From Staphylococcus coagulans (GTDB lineage Bacteria > Bacillota > Bacilli > Staphylococcales > Staphylococcaceae): 64,000 nt of DNA. The stretch is taken from contig NZ_PPQN01000012.1 in assembly GCF_002901995.1 (NCBI RefSeq), positions 26,207 to 90,206 of the forward strand, written 5' to 3'. Positions 7,916-16,426 of this stretch are shown one piece after another (the stretch's first letter is position 1; the number at the start of each line of letters is the position of its first letter). Below the pieces are notes generated by a model, which made no database searches, was not told where the DNA came from, and saw nothing but the letters and a program-made list of their open reading frames with translations. Position numbers and translations under genes: made by a program.

Positions 7916-8953
7916 ATGACGATACGTAAACAATTAATCTATTCGTTTATCGTTACGATTATTACAACGACATTTTTATTTTATACATTATACAAACTGA
8001 TGTGGTTTGACGGACCACTTACCATTCTTTTGACATTGTGTTCATTCCTTTCCGGTATGATGACACTAATTATCGGTATCTTTTTTACAGTCCCCATGAT
8101 AAAAAAGATTGAAAAGTTGAATGAAAAAACGCAAAAAATCGCAAAAGGCCAATTTGAAACGGAGAAACTCAAAATTAATGCCCCTAAAGAAATAAAAGAA
8201 TTGAGTGAATCCTTTGATCAAATGGTCGATAAAATTCAAGAGCAAATGAATTTAATTAAAGAAGAGCAAGAAGAAAAAATGAATATGGTGCAAAACCTCG
8301 CGCACGACTTAAAAACGCCCTTAGCGAGTATTAAATCCTATTCAGAGGGATTACGAGATGGCATTATTCATAGTGAATCAGATACACAAAAGGCCTACAG
8401 TATCTTAATTAATCAGTCAGATCGACTATCAAGAATGTTTGATGATATCACAGACGTCATCACCGTTAACTACCAAGAAAATGAACTGACACAAATTCAC
8501 ATTGATCAACTATTAATCCCTATTTTTGAAGTCTACTCACAACGATTACAACATGAACAAAGAGAACTAGACGTAAAAATAGCAGAAAATATCAAACCTT
8601 TCACACAAGACCAGCGCGCAATAGAACGCATCATCATGAATTTCATCGACAATGCGCTTAAATTTTCAGAACACGGTTCGCCCTTAGCCGTAGAGGTCTT
8701 TGAAGTAGATGATGAAATCGCAATTTCGATTTCTGACTCAGGTATGGGTATTCCAGAATCAGATATTAAAAATATATTTGAAAGAACTTTCAGAGTCGAA
8801 AGTTCAAGACACAAAGATACAGGTGGTTCCGGACTTGGCTTGTACATTGCTCAAACATTGGCACATCAAATCGGTGGTCATATCGAAGTTGAGAGTACGT
8901 ATGGTCAAGGAACGACAATCACTTTACGCTTCCCTCCACAAGATAGATTATAA
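7916..8953 (+). CDS. saeS: Sensor histidine kinase SaeS
   Basis: 345 residues. Two transmembrane helices (about 8-30 and 36-58) are joined by a very short extracellular loop (WFDGPLT), the intramembrane-sensing arrangement of SaeS. HAMP follows (about 60-112), then the H-box QNLAHDLKTPLAS with phospho-acceptor His130, N-box NFIDNALKFSE, G1 DSGMGI and G2 GGSGLGLYIA. The ATG directly follows the saeR stop. The loop is where S. aureus SaeS senses neutrophil peptides; it differs in detail here, so the stimulus may differ. The unit ends at a terminator. Confidence 0.95.
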   Translation: MTIRKQLIYSFIVTIITTTFLFYTLYKLMWFDGPLTILLTLCSFLSGMMTLIIGIFFTVPMIKKIEKLNEKTQKIAKGQFETEKLKINAPKEIKELSESFDQMVDKIQEQMNLIKEEQEEKMNMVQNLAHDLKTPLASIKSYSEGLRDGIIHSESDTQKAYSILINQSDRLSRMFDDITDVITVNYQENELTQIHIDQLLIPIFEVYSQRLQHEQRELDVKIAENIKPFTQDQRAIERIIMNFIDNALKFSEHGSPLAVEVFEVDDEIAISISDSGMGIPESDIKNIFERTFRVESSRHKDTGGSGLGLYIAQTLAHQIGGHIEVESTYGQGTTITLRFPPQDRL

Positions 8954-9002
8954 TTTCTCAATAACAATATTTCTCTAACCTTCCATAAATTTATAAATAG
9001 AT

Positions 9003-9039
9003 AAAACGCTAGGATCCTCCACAAGTCCTAGCGTTTTTT
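9003..9039 (+). terminator. Terminator of the sae operon
   Basis: Arms AAAACGCTAGGA and TCCTAGCGTTTT with an 11-nt loop, followed by a T-run. Confidence 0.9.
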
Positions 9040-9257
9040 ATTATGTTCAACACTTTAGGAACTTTCTCCCAATCAAAAAGAAAAGATGAAACGTAATATA
9101 AACATGCATAACTTATACAAGTAGGCATAGGTTTTTCACTTTATACATAAGTAAGCATGACAGTCATCATATACAACTTATACTTTATAATATAAATTGC
9201 TTTGCATATGAAATTTTTCGTTTTATTTAAAGAAATAGATTGCACATCTACTGCAAA

Positions 9258-9272
9258 ATGCAAACGTTTACA
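9258..9272 (+). promoter_or_regulatory. cre site (CcpA operator) before the PTS operon
   Basis: ATGCAAACGTTTACA fits the CcpA consensus WTGNAANCGNWNNCW closely and is nearly palindromic. It lies 24 bp upstream of the TTG start, just before the ribosome site, so it should give carbon-catabolite repression. Within the 342-bp gap from saeS the only other clear element is the sae terminator; a TATAAT occurs at 9186-9191. Confidence 0.75.
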
Positions 9273-9295
9273 ATAGATATATAGGAGGTTCGATT

Positions 9296-11230
9296 TTGCT
9301 TACTAATAGACAATATGAGATTTTAAATCGATTAATGAAAGCAGAGGATTATATTTCAATTGCAGATTTAGCAAAAGCCTTTGATCGATCTGAGCGTACA
9401 ATCCAGTATGACTTGGAATATATCGAATTTATGGAAGATAAGTTGAAATTGCAAGTTCAGCGAAGCAAATCAAAAGGAATCAAAATCAAGTGCTTAGATG
9501 AAAATATGATAGCGCATATGAGTGAAACAATATTTCCAGAAGTGCACTATACAAAAGATGAGCGGCAGTTACAAATCTTATTATTCCTTTTTGAAGCTAA
9601 TAGTCCTGTGAATTCTAGAATGCTTTCCACACTTGTGAATGTATCTAGACGTACGATTGTAGACGATCTGAAAAATGTGACCAAGTGGTTATATGCACAC
9701 CATTTAAACTTGGCTTATTTAAAAAATAAAGGTTTTATCATTGAAGGTTCAGAAGCCAGTTATCGAAAAGCATATGGAGAAGTTATACACGCTTATTTTA
9801 AAACAACGAGTGAATTGATACGTAAAAATTTATTCGATGAAGAAGAGCTACAAGTAATTAGAGAAATTGTATTACGTGTGTTAGAAGAAGTCCATTATCC
9901 ACTTTTTCAAATTGCAATTGACGGTTTAGTTATACATCTATTAATTGCCATACAACGCGTCAAAGCATCTTGTACAATATCAGGACCTCCAGACCTTTTG
10001 AAGGCTCATAAAGGCACAGACGCTTACGAGATTTCACAAGCGATTAAAAATGAAGTTGAAAAAACATTTGAAATTCATTTCCCTGAGTCAGAAACGCTTT
10101 TTATTGTACTACATTTATTAGGAGCCAAAAAAATTAAAATTGGTAATCAGGATGAACAAAATGACGAACTTAAAATATTGATTTATCAATTCGTCGAAAG
10201 AGTCGGAGCTGCACTGGGCGTAAATTTAATTAAAGACAGTAAATTACTTAATGGCTTATATATTCATCTTACACCTGCTTTGAATCGAATGACTTACAAT
10301 TTGAAACAACAAAATCCACTTAAAAATGACATCTATACTCAATATCCTGAATTGATTGAAGTTATTACGCAGCATATATGGATTTTTGAAGCGCTCTATC
10401 ATGTTTCATTTTCTGAGGATGAAATTGCATACTTAGTCATTCACTTTGCTTCATGTTTTGAAAGATTAACGAGTGAAAATGAACATAAAATCAGAGTAGT
10501 TTTGCTTTGTGGGTCAGGAATAGGGACTTCACAGTTGTTAAAGGCAAAATTGAGCAAAGTCTATCCAGAATTTGATATTTTAGACGCTTATTCTTTGTAT
10601 CAAATTGATGAGTCGGAATTGCTAAGACGCGGTGTAGAATATGTCATCACAACAGTACCTATTGAATTAAGTTCGATTCAGTGTATAAAAGTGAGTCCTT
10701 TTCTAGATAAAAAGGATAGAGATCAATTGAACTTATTGATTAACCAAACAAGAGAACGATTAGTCGATGATATTTCAGAGCATGGTTTTTCTCTAAGAGA
10801 GGTTCTTAAACCTGAAAGATTGGGCGTCGTGAAAGAGAAATTTAATCGAAATGAAGCAATTTCGCATGTTATAGCTCCATTAGAAAAAAGCGGAATAGTG
10901 AATGATTCATATAAAAAAGAGATTATGAATCAATTAGATGCATTTGGTGCCTATATGGTTATAAGTCCTCATACTGCTTTAGTGCATGCAAGTTCTAAGC
11001 ACGTCAAAAGTGGAATGGGAATGACATTATATTGTTTTCAGCAAGGTGTCGCTTTTCAACATGAACGTTATGATCCTGTGAAAATAGTGATTGGACTTGC
11101 AACGAGTCATCCACACATACATTTAAATGCACTAAAGGAGTTGAACGATATTTTATTACATTCTTCAATAAGAAATGAACTGCTGAATGGTAATTTAGAA
11201 GGGTTATATGCATATTTACAAAGAAATTAA
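9296..11230 (+). CDS. PRD-domain transcriptional regulator (BglG/MtlR type) with PTS EIIB- and EIIA-like domains
   Basis: 644 residues. N-terminal DeoR-type HTH (MLTNRQYEILNRLMKAEDYISIADLAKAF) and a second HTH near residue 100 (NSRMLSTLVNVSRRTIVDDL). Two PRD domains follow (about 180-390) with conserved His for PTS phosphorylation (VIHLLIAI, FIVLHLLGA, IHLTPALNR, YLVIHFAS). Then an EIIB-like domain with VLLCGSGIGTSQLL, and a C-terminal EIIA-like domain with TALVHASS. This architecture is a PTS-controlled activator, here of the downstream ascorbate-type PTS. The start is TTG 7 nt after AGGAGG. It heads an operon with 12 bp to the EIIA gene. Confidence 0.88.
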   Translation: MLTNRQYEILNRLMKAEDYISIADLAKAFDRSERTIQYDLEYIEFMEDKLKLQVQRSKSKGIKIKCLDENMIAHMSETIFPEVHYTKDERQLQILLFLFEANSPVNSRMLSTLVNVSRRTIVDDLKNVTKWLYAHHLNLAYLKNKGFIIEGSEASYRKAYGEVIHAYFKTTSELIRKNLFDEEELQVIREIVLRVLEEVHYPLFQIAIDGLVIHLLIAIQRVKASCTISGPPDLLKAHKGTDAYEISQAIKNEVEKTFEIHFPESETLFIVLHLLGAKKIKIGNQDEQNDELKILIYQFVERVGAALGVNLIKDSKLLNGLYIHLTPALNRMTYNLKQQNPLKNDIYTQYPELIEVITQHIWIFEALYHVSFSEDEIAYLVIHFASCFERLTSENEHKIRVVLLCGSGIGTSQLLKAKLSKVYPEFDILDAYSLYQIDESELLRRGVEYVITTVPIELSSIQCIKVSPFLDKKDRDQLNLLINQTRERLVDDISEHGFSLREVLKPERLGVVKEKFNRNEAISHVIAPLEKSGIVNDSYKKEIMNQLDAFGAYMVISPHTALVHASSKHVKSGMGMTLYCFQQGVAFQHERYDPVKIVIGLATSHPHIHLNALKELNDILLHSSIRNELLNGNLEGLYAYLQRN

Positions 11231-11242
11231 AGGAGGCAAATA

Positions 11243-11689
11243 ATGTCTTTAGAAAAGCTAACACAGGACAAGGTTGTCGTAAAAGAAAGAGTGAGCACTT
11301 GGGATGAAGCCATACGGGAGGCTTCACAGCCTTTATTAGAGCAAGGCTTTTTCAATGTTTCTTATGTGGATGCAATGATTGAAAGTGTCAAAAGTCTCGG
11401 GCCTTATATTGTTATAGCCCCTGAAATAGCGATTGCACATGCACGTCCAAGTAAGGATGTATATGACATTGGTATAAGCTTGTTGAAATTGAATCAGCCT
11501 ATTAACTTTGGTGAAAATAGTCATTATGCGCGCTTAATATTTGTAATCAGTGCTATCGACCATCAAGCGCACCTTGGTATTTTACAAGATTTAGCTCATA
11601 TATTAGGCGATACAGAAATAGTTAAAGAATTATTGGCTTGTCAAAACGCAGATGAAATATTAGGAACATTAAGAGGAGGAAATAAATAA
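11243..11689 (+). CDS. ulaC: PTS EIIA component, ascorbate type
   Basis: 148 residues of the mannitol/fructose-type EIIA fold; phospho-acceptor His lies in PEIAIAHARPS. A GILQDLAHILGD motif near the C-terminus is typical of this family. It accepts phosphate from HPr and passes it to the EIIB encoded next. Its stop overlaps the EIIB start (TAATG at 11687-11691), so translation is coupled. AGGAGG lies 7 nt before the ATG. The symbol follows the Ula system because the EIIC gene downstream is of UlaA type; the true substrate could be another sugar acid. Confidence 0.85.
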   Translation: MSLEKLTQDKVVVKERVSTWDEAIREASQPLLEQGFFNVSYVDAMIESVKSLGPYIVIAPEIAIAHARPSKDVYDIGISLLKLNQPINFGENSHYARLIFVISAIDHQAHLGILQDLAHILGDTEIVKELLACQNADEILGTLRGGNK

Positions 11690-11976
11690 TGAAAATTTTA
11701 GTTGTTTGTGGTCATGGTTTAGGAAGCAGTTTTATGGTTGAGATGAATGTGCAGGATGTATTAAAAAACATAAGTGTTAATGAAAGCATTGAAGTTGAAC
11801 ATAGTGACATTATGACAGCCAGTCCAGAAATGGCAGACTTATTTATTTGTGGTAGAGATCTTGAAGAAAATGCTTCGCGTTTAGGAGAAGTATTGGTACT
11901 AGATAATATTCTTGATAAGCAAGAGCTAGAAGAAAAGCTACTTGAACGCTTAAAAGCTTTTAATTTAATTGATTAG
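11689..11976 (+). CDS. ulaB: PTS EIIB component, ascorbate type
   Basis: 95 residues. The P-loop MKILVVCGHGLGSSFMVEMN carries phospho-Cys8, typical of the lactose/ascorbate EIIB family. It transfers phosphate from EIIA to the incoming sugar at the membrane carrier. It starts on the A of the upstream stop and ends 31 bp before the EIIC start. Small size and lack of membrane segments agree with a soluble separate B unit. Confidence 0.88.
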   Translation: MKILVVCGHGLGSSFMVEMNVQDVLKNISVNESIEVEHSDIMTASPEMADLFICGRDLEENASRLGEVLVLDNILDKQELEEKLLERLKAFNLID

Positions 11977-12007
11977 GACCCTAAATATCATACAAGGAGT
12001 GTTTGAA

Positions 12008-13354
12008 ATGAAAGCGATACTTGATTTTATTGTAGATGTTTTGAGTCAGCCAGCTATCTTAGTCGCGCTCATTGCTTTTATCGGTTTAGTAGTGCAAAAG
12101 AAACCCGCATCCGTTATTACGAGTGGAACGATAAAGACAATTTTAGGATTTTTGATTTTAAGTGCAGGCGCAGGTGTTGTTGTTCAATCACTAGAGCCAT
12201 TCGGTAAGATATTCCAGCATGCTTTTGGTGTTCAAGGTGTTGTTCCTAATAATGAAGCGATTATATCAATTGCGCTTAAAAAATATGGAACGACAGCAGC
12301 ACTAATTATGGTTTTTGGGATGTTAGTCAATATCTTAATTGCACGTTTTACAAATTTGAAATACATCTTCTTAACAGGCCATCATACATTTTATATGGCA
12401 GCATTTTTAGCTATACTCTTAACTGTTGGCCAAATTAAAGGGACATGGACGATTATTTTTGGTTCAATTATTTTAGGATTGATTATGGCAGTATTTCCAG
12501 CGTTGGCTCAACCAACGATGCGGAAAATCACAGGAAATGATCAAGTGGCATTAGGTCACTTTGGAACAGTGAGTTATTGGGCGGCAGGTGAAATTGGTAA
12601 ATGCTTCCGTGGTAAATCAAAATCAACTGAAGAGATTAAGTTTCCAAAAGGACTAAGTTTTTTGAGAGAAAGTACAATTAGTATTTCACTTACAATGATT
12701 GCGTTATATTTAATTGCAAGTTTGTGTGCAGGTGTGGGATATGTTCATGATAAAGTAAGTGATGGACAAAATTTCTTAGTCTTTTCATTAATACAAGGGG
12801 TTACTTTTGCAGCTGGTGTATTTATCATTTTAACGGGTGTACGACTCATTCTCGCGGAGATTGTGCCAGCCTTTAAAGGTATCTCTGAAAAATTAGTTCC
12901 ACATTCTAAGCCAGCGTTAGATTGCCCAATCGTCTTTCCGTATGCGCAAAATGCGGTATTAATTGGTTTTTTTGTTAGCTTTTTAACCGGGGTTTTAGGG
13001 ATGTTTGTCATGTTTCTCATCGGTGGCGTGGTCATATTACCTGGCGTTGTTCCGCATTTCTTTTTGGGAGCAACTTCTGGGGTGTTTGGTAACGCGCGGG
13101 GCGGTGTTAAAGGTGCAGTTGCGGGCTCAATGGTGAATGGTATACTCATTACTTTTCTACCGCTACTTTTTTTACCGTTCTTAGGAGATCTTGGTTTAGC
13201 GTCGACAACTTTCTCAGATACAGACTTTTTAGTTGTTGGTATTGTTTTTGGTAATATTGTTAAATACTTGGGAGTTATTGGATTAACCATTGCAATAATT
13301 GCTATTGGTGCTATTGCGATGTTTTTCCAAAAACGTAAATCGGTTCATGAATGA
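12008..13354 (+). CDS. ulaA: PTS EIIC component, UlaA/SgaT family
   Basis: About 448 residues with roughly ten membrane segments. N-terminus MKAILDFIVDVLSQPAILV and the GFLILSAGAGVVVQSLEPFGKIFQHAFG region are characteristic of the UlaA (ascorbate-specific) permease family. GHFGTVSYWAAGEIGK and ILPGVVPHFFLGATSGVFGNARGG are further family stretches. An open frame extends 13 codons upstream, but the ATG at 12008 follows AAGGAGTG and gives the normal UlaA start. Predicted to import L-ascorbate or a related compound; no catabolic ula genes are adjacent, so the substrate remains open. Confidence 0.88.
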   Translation: MKAILDFIVDVLSQPAILVALIAFIGLVVQKKPASVITSGTIKTILGFLILSAGAGVVVQSLEPFGKIFQHAFGVQGVVPNNEAIISIALKKYGTTAALIMVFGMLVNILIARFTNLKYIFLTGHHTFYMAAFLAILLTVGQIKGTWTIIFGSIILGLIMAVFPALAQPTMRKITGNDQVALGHFGTVSYWAAGEIGKCFRGKSKSTEEIKFPKGLSFLRESTISISLTMIALYLIASLCAGVGYVHDKVSDGQNFLVFSLIQGVTFAAGVFIILTGVRLILAEIVPAFKGISEKLVPHSKPALDCPIVFPYAQNAVLIGFFVSFLTGVLGMFVMFLIGGVVILPGVVPHFFLGATSGVFGNARGGVKGAVAGSMVNGILITFLPLLFLPFLGDLGLASTTFSDTDFLVVGIVFGNIVKYLGVIGLTIAIIAIGAIAMFFQKRKSVHE

Positions 13355-13420
13355 TAAATTCAACGTTAAGAAAACAATAAGATAGAAAAATAGTGATTCA
13401 TCAAAAGTCGCATAAATTGT

Positions 13421-13456
13421 TTTAACCTCCGTACTAAAATCATTACGGAGGTTAAA
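13421..13456 (+). terminator. Terminator-like hairpin after the PTS operon
   Basis: Perfect 13-bp arms TTTAACCTCCGTA and TACGGAGGTTAAA with a 10-nt loop. The downstream sequence is moderately T-rich (TTTCGTCTTTTC). It lies in the 328-bp gap before nrdD, which also holds a minus-strand open stretch (about 13460-13609) discussed in the findings. Confidence 0.7.
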
Positions 13457-13623
13457 TTTCGTCTTTTCATACCGAGCTTTTGAAATAGCAGTTGGACTAG
13501 TAACTTGGGATCAGTTAAGCCCTTTGAAATATAATTTCCAATCCAATCTAACACAATATTTTGTTCACATAATGTTTGAAAAGAAATGACAAATTCGTAA
13601 ATCCGTCAGTTATCATTTGAAAA

Positions 13624-13671
13624 GCACTATATATGGTGTTTATGATTATTTATAGATACTATATATAGAAA
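13624..13671 (+). promoter_or_regulatory. Tandem NrdR boxes before nrdD
   Basis: Box 1 GCACTATATATGGTGT (13624-13639) and box 2 ATACTATATATAGAAA (13656-13671) match the NrdR consensus ACACWATATATWGTGT at the core and most flanking positions. Their starts are 32 bp apart, about three helical turns, as expected for paired NrdR boxes. They lie directly before the nrdD start, so NrdR should repress nrdDG when nucleotides are plentiful. Confidence 0.85.
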
Positions 13672-13682
13672 AGAGTGATATT

Positions 13683-15533
13683 TTGACACAACTGGAAAAA
13701 GAACTTACTGGTTTAATGACAAAAGATCCTACAATAGTAAATGAAAATGCAAACAAGGATAGTGAAACGTTTTCAACAATGCGTGATTTGACTGCAGGGG
13801 TAGTCTCAAAATCGTACGCTTTAGATTATTTATTGCCAAAACACGTGGCAGAGGCACATCGAAAAGGGGAAATACACTTTCATGATTTAGATTATCATCC
13901 ATTTCAGCCATTAACAAATTGTTGTTTAATCGATGCTAAAGGGATGTTGGCGCAAGGCTTTCAAATTGGCAATGCGCAAGTCACATCTCCTAAATCGATA
14001 CAAACAGCAGCCGCACAACTCGTTCAAATTATTGCGAATGTATCGAGCAGTCAATACGGGGGTTGCACGATTGATCGAGTGGATGAACTATTAAGTACAT
14101 ATGCGAAATATAACGAACAAAAACATCGCGATATTGCGCAACAATTTGTAGACAAAGCGCATATTGAAACTTATGTCGATCAACGTGTGACACAAGATAT
14201 TAGTGATGCGATTGAAAGTCTAGAATATGAAATTAATACATTATATACATCTAATGGACAGACACCTTTTGTGACTTTAGGCTTTGGTCTTGGTACGGAT
14301 GAACTTAGTCGCAAAGTCCAAACAGCAATTTTAAAAACACGGATTAAAGGGTTAGGTAAAGATCGAATTACAGCCATTTTCCCAAAACTTGTCTTTTCAA
14401 TTAAAAAAGGAACGAATTTGGCACCGTCAGATCCAAACTATGACATTAAACAATTGGCTTTAAAATGTTCTATGAAACGCATGTATCCAGATATTTTAAA
14501 TTACGACAAAACTGTAGAGTTGCTTGGTGATTTTAAAGCACCTATGGGTTGCCGCTCATTTTTACCGGCTTGGCAAAATGAGAATGGTGAATATGAAAAT
14601 AGTGGTCGTTGTAATTTAGGTGTTGTCACTTTAAATGTGCCACGCATTGCGATTGAATCAGAAGGCGACATTGAACGTTTTTGGATTTTATTTGATGAAC
14701 GGATGCAAGTGCTACACGATGCGTTGGCTTATCGTATTGAACGTGTGAAAGAAGCAGTGCCAAACAATGCGCCAATTTTATACAAACGCGGGGCTTTTAA
14801 ATACCGTCTTGATGAAAACGATTCGGTGGACGCTTTATTTAATAAGCAACGTGCGACTGTCTCTATGGGGTACATTGGACTTTATGAAGCAGCGACAGTG
14901 TTCTTTGGGCCTAATTGGGAAACTAACGCAGATGCGAAAGCTTTTACACTTGAAATTTTAAAAAAGATGCAAGCTTATCAATATAGTTGGACTGAAGCGC
15001 ATGACATTTGGTTTAGTATTTATAGCACACCAAGTGAGTCTTTGACAGATCGATTTTGCCGTTTAGACTATGAGGCGTTTGGCTCGATTCCTGATATTAC
15101 AGATAAAGGTTATTATCAAAACTCGTTTCATTACGATGTACGAAAAGACGTGACACCGTTTGAAAAATTAGATTTTGAAAAAGATTATCCTCATTTTGCA
15201 AGCGGTGGTTATATTCATTATTGTGAGTACCCTAAATTAGACCATAATGTTAAAGCGCTTGAAGCGGTGTGGGATTATTCATACGATCGTGTGAGCTATT
15301 TAGGTACAAATATCCCAATCGATCGTTGTTATGACTGTGGTTTCGAAGGAGACTTTGAAACAACTGAAAAAGGTTATAGTTGCCCACATTGCGGAAACCA
15401 TAATCCTGAAACGGTCGATGTTGTTAAACGGACATGCGGTTATTTAGGTAATCCTGTGCAACGGCCAATGATTGAAGGGCGTCATAAAGAAATGTGCGCA
15501 CGTGTGAAACATATGAAAGCGAATCCCTCATGA
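13683..15533 (+). CDS. nrdD: Anaerobic (class III) ribonucleoside-triphosphate reductase
   Basis: 616 residues, the same length as in S. aureus. It reduces NTPs to dNTPs under anaerobiosis using a glycyl radical. N-terminal KDPTIVNENANKDSETFSTMRDLTAG leads into the barrel, with EIHFHDLDYHPF and NCCLIDAKGML. Near the C-terminus lie a four-Cys zinc site (CYDCGFEG ... CPHCG) and the glycyl-radical loop RTCGYLGNP. The start is TTG at 13683, preceded by a weak AAAGAGTG site. No earlier in-frame start gives the family N-terminus. It is coupled to nrdG by an ATGA overlap. Confidence 0.95.
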   Translation: MTQLEKELTGLMTKDPTIVNENANKDSETFSTMRDLTAGVVSKSYALDYLLPKHVAEAHRKGEIHFHDLDYHPFQPLTNCCLIDAKGMLAQGFQIGNAQVTSPKSIQTAAAQLVQIIANVSSSQYGGCTIDRVDELLSTYAKYNEQKHRDIAQQFVDKAHIETYVDQRVTQDISDAIESLEYEINTLYTSNGQTPFVTLGFGLGTDELSRKVQTAILKTRIKGLGKDRITAIFPKLVFSIKKGTNLAPSDPNYDIKQLALKCSMKRMYPDILNYDKTVELLGDFKAPMGCRSFLPAWQNENGEYENSGRCNLGVVTLNVPRIAIESEGDIERFWILFDERMQVLHDALAYRIERVKEAVPNNAPILYKRGAFKYRLDENDSVDALFNKQRATVSMGYIGLYEAATVFFGPNWETNADAKAFTLEILKKMQAYQYSWTEAHDIWFSIYSTPSESLTDRFCRLDYEAFGSIPDITDKGYYQNSFHYDVRKDVTPFEKLDFEKDYPHFASGGYIHYCEYPKLDHNVKALEAVWDYSYDRVSYLGTNIPIDRCYDCGFEGDFETTEKGYSCPHCGNHNPETVDVVKRTCGYLGNPVQRPMIEGRHKEMCARVKHMKANPS

Positions 15534-16069
15534 TTGCACAAAAAATAAAAAAGGGTGCAGGTTATATCGCTAAAATCGAATACCAAAGCTTCGTCGATGG
15601 AGAAGGTGTACGTTGCAGTGTCTATGTTTCAGGGTGCCCATTTTTATGCGAAGGTTGTTACAATGTGGCAGCCCAAAATTTTCGATATGGTGAACGGGCA
15701 ACGGAAACATTGATATCGGAAGTGTTAGATGCGTGTGCACCGGAATATATTTCAGGATTAAGCATTTTAGGGGGCGAACCTTTTTGTAATTTAGATATTG
15801 TTATCCCATTAGTACATGCTTTTCGAGAACGCTACGGTAGCCGGAAATCAATTTGGGTTTGGACAGGCTTTTTATTTGAGTATTTATGGTTTGCAGATGA
15901 TGAACGGACTGCGTTATTAAAACAAGTTGATGTCATTGTAGACGGTATGTTCATTCAAAAATTATATCAACCTAATTTGCCCTATAAAGGGTCATTAAAT
16001 CAACGTGTCATTGATGTCCAACAGTTTATTAAAACCGAAATGATCAGCCAGTCGATTTACATTGAATAA
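15530..16069 (+). CDS. nrdG: Anaerobic ribonucleotide reductase activating protein
   Basis: 179-residue radical-SAM activase that installs the glycyl radical on NrdD. The 4Fe-4S motif is SGCPFLCEGCYN (CxxxCxxC), followed by a GGE-type SAM-binding LGGEPFCN. The open frame extends 12 codons upstream inside nrdD, but the ATG overlapping the nrdD stop (ATGA at 15530-15533) gives the usual MIxxKI..GxGYIAKIE start and coupling. The following 197 bp up to the SAM riboswitch hold no recognisable gene. Confidence 0.93.
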   Translation: MIAQKIKKGAGYIAKIEYQSFVDGEGVRCSVYVSGCPFLCEGCYNVAAQNFRYGERATETLISEVLDACAPEYISGLSILGGEPFCNLDIVIPLVHAFRERYGSRKSIWVWTGFLFEYLWFADDERTALLKQVDVIVDGMFIQKLYQPNLPYKGSLNQRVIDVQQFIKTEMISQSIYIE

Positions 16070-16266
16070 ACAGGCTACGTGTTGATACGAACAGACATTT
16101 TTCAAATTTTTTCAATTTGTAAGAAAATTCGGATTTGTGTATTGACATCGTTAAGGATGTTAGATAGACTTGTTGTATCATTAAAAGCCAATAAAACACC
16201 CGCACGGTTATTGTATTGGCCGTTCTATTTGCGCGATACATCTTGCATTTTAACAATTGAATAATA

Positions 16267-16406
16267 CTTATCAAGATTGGTGGAGGGACAGGCCCTTTGA
16301 AACCAGGCAACCTATTCAGTTAGGTGCTAATTCCTGCAGGTGATTTAACCTGAGAGATAAGTCTTCTAGTAAAAGTCTATCTTTATCAGGTAGGCTTTTA
16401 TTTTTT
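16267..16406 (+). ncRNA. SAM-I riboswitch (S-box) with terminator, controlling metY
   Basis: P1 strands CTTATC (16267-16272) and GATAAG (16356-16361) enclose the S-box core GGTGGAGGGACAGGCCC, GAAACC and GGCAACC. An expression-platform terminator follows: AAAAGTCTATC pairs with GGTAGGCTTTT (16371-16399), then a T-run to about 16406. High SAM should end transcription before metY. Confidence 0.95.
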
Positions 16407-16426
16407 ATTATTAGGGGGAATGTCAA

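Noticed and set aside
12745..13290. 181-codon minus-strand ORF within ulaA
   Set aside because: Low-complexity Pro/Thr/Lys-rich shadow of a membrane protein gene.
16079..16264. 61-codon ORF between nrdG and the SAM riboswitch
   Set aside because: No ribosome site; composition is not protein-like and it abuts the riboswitch.
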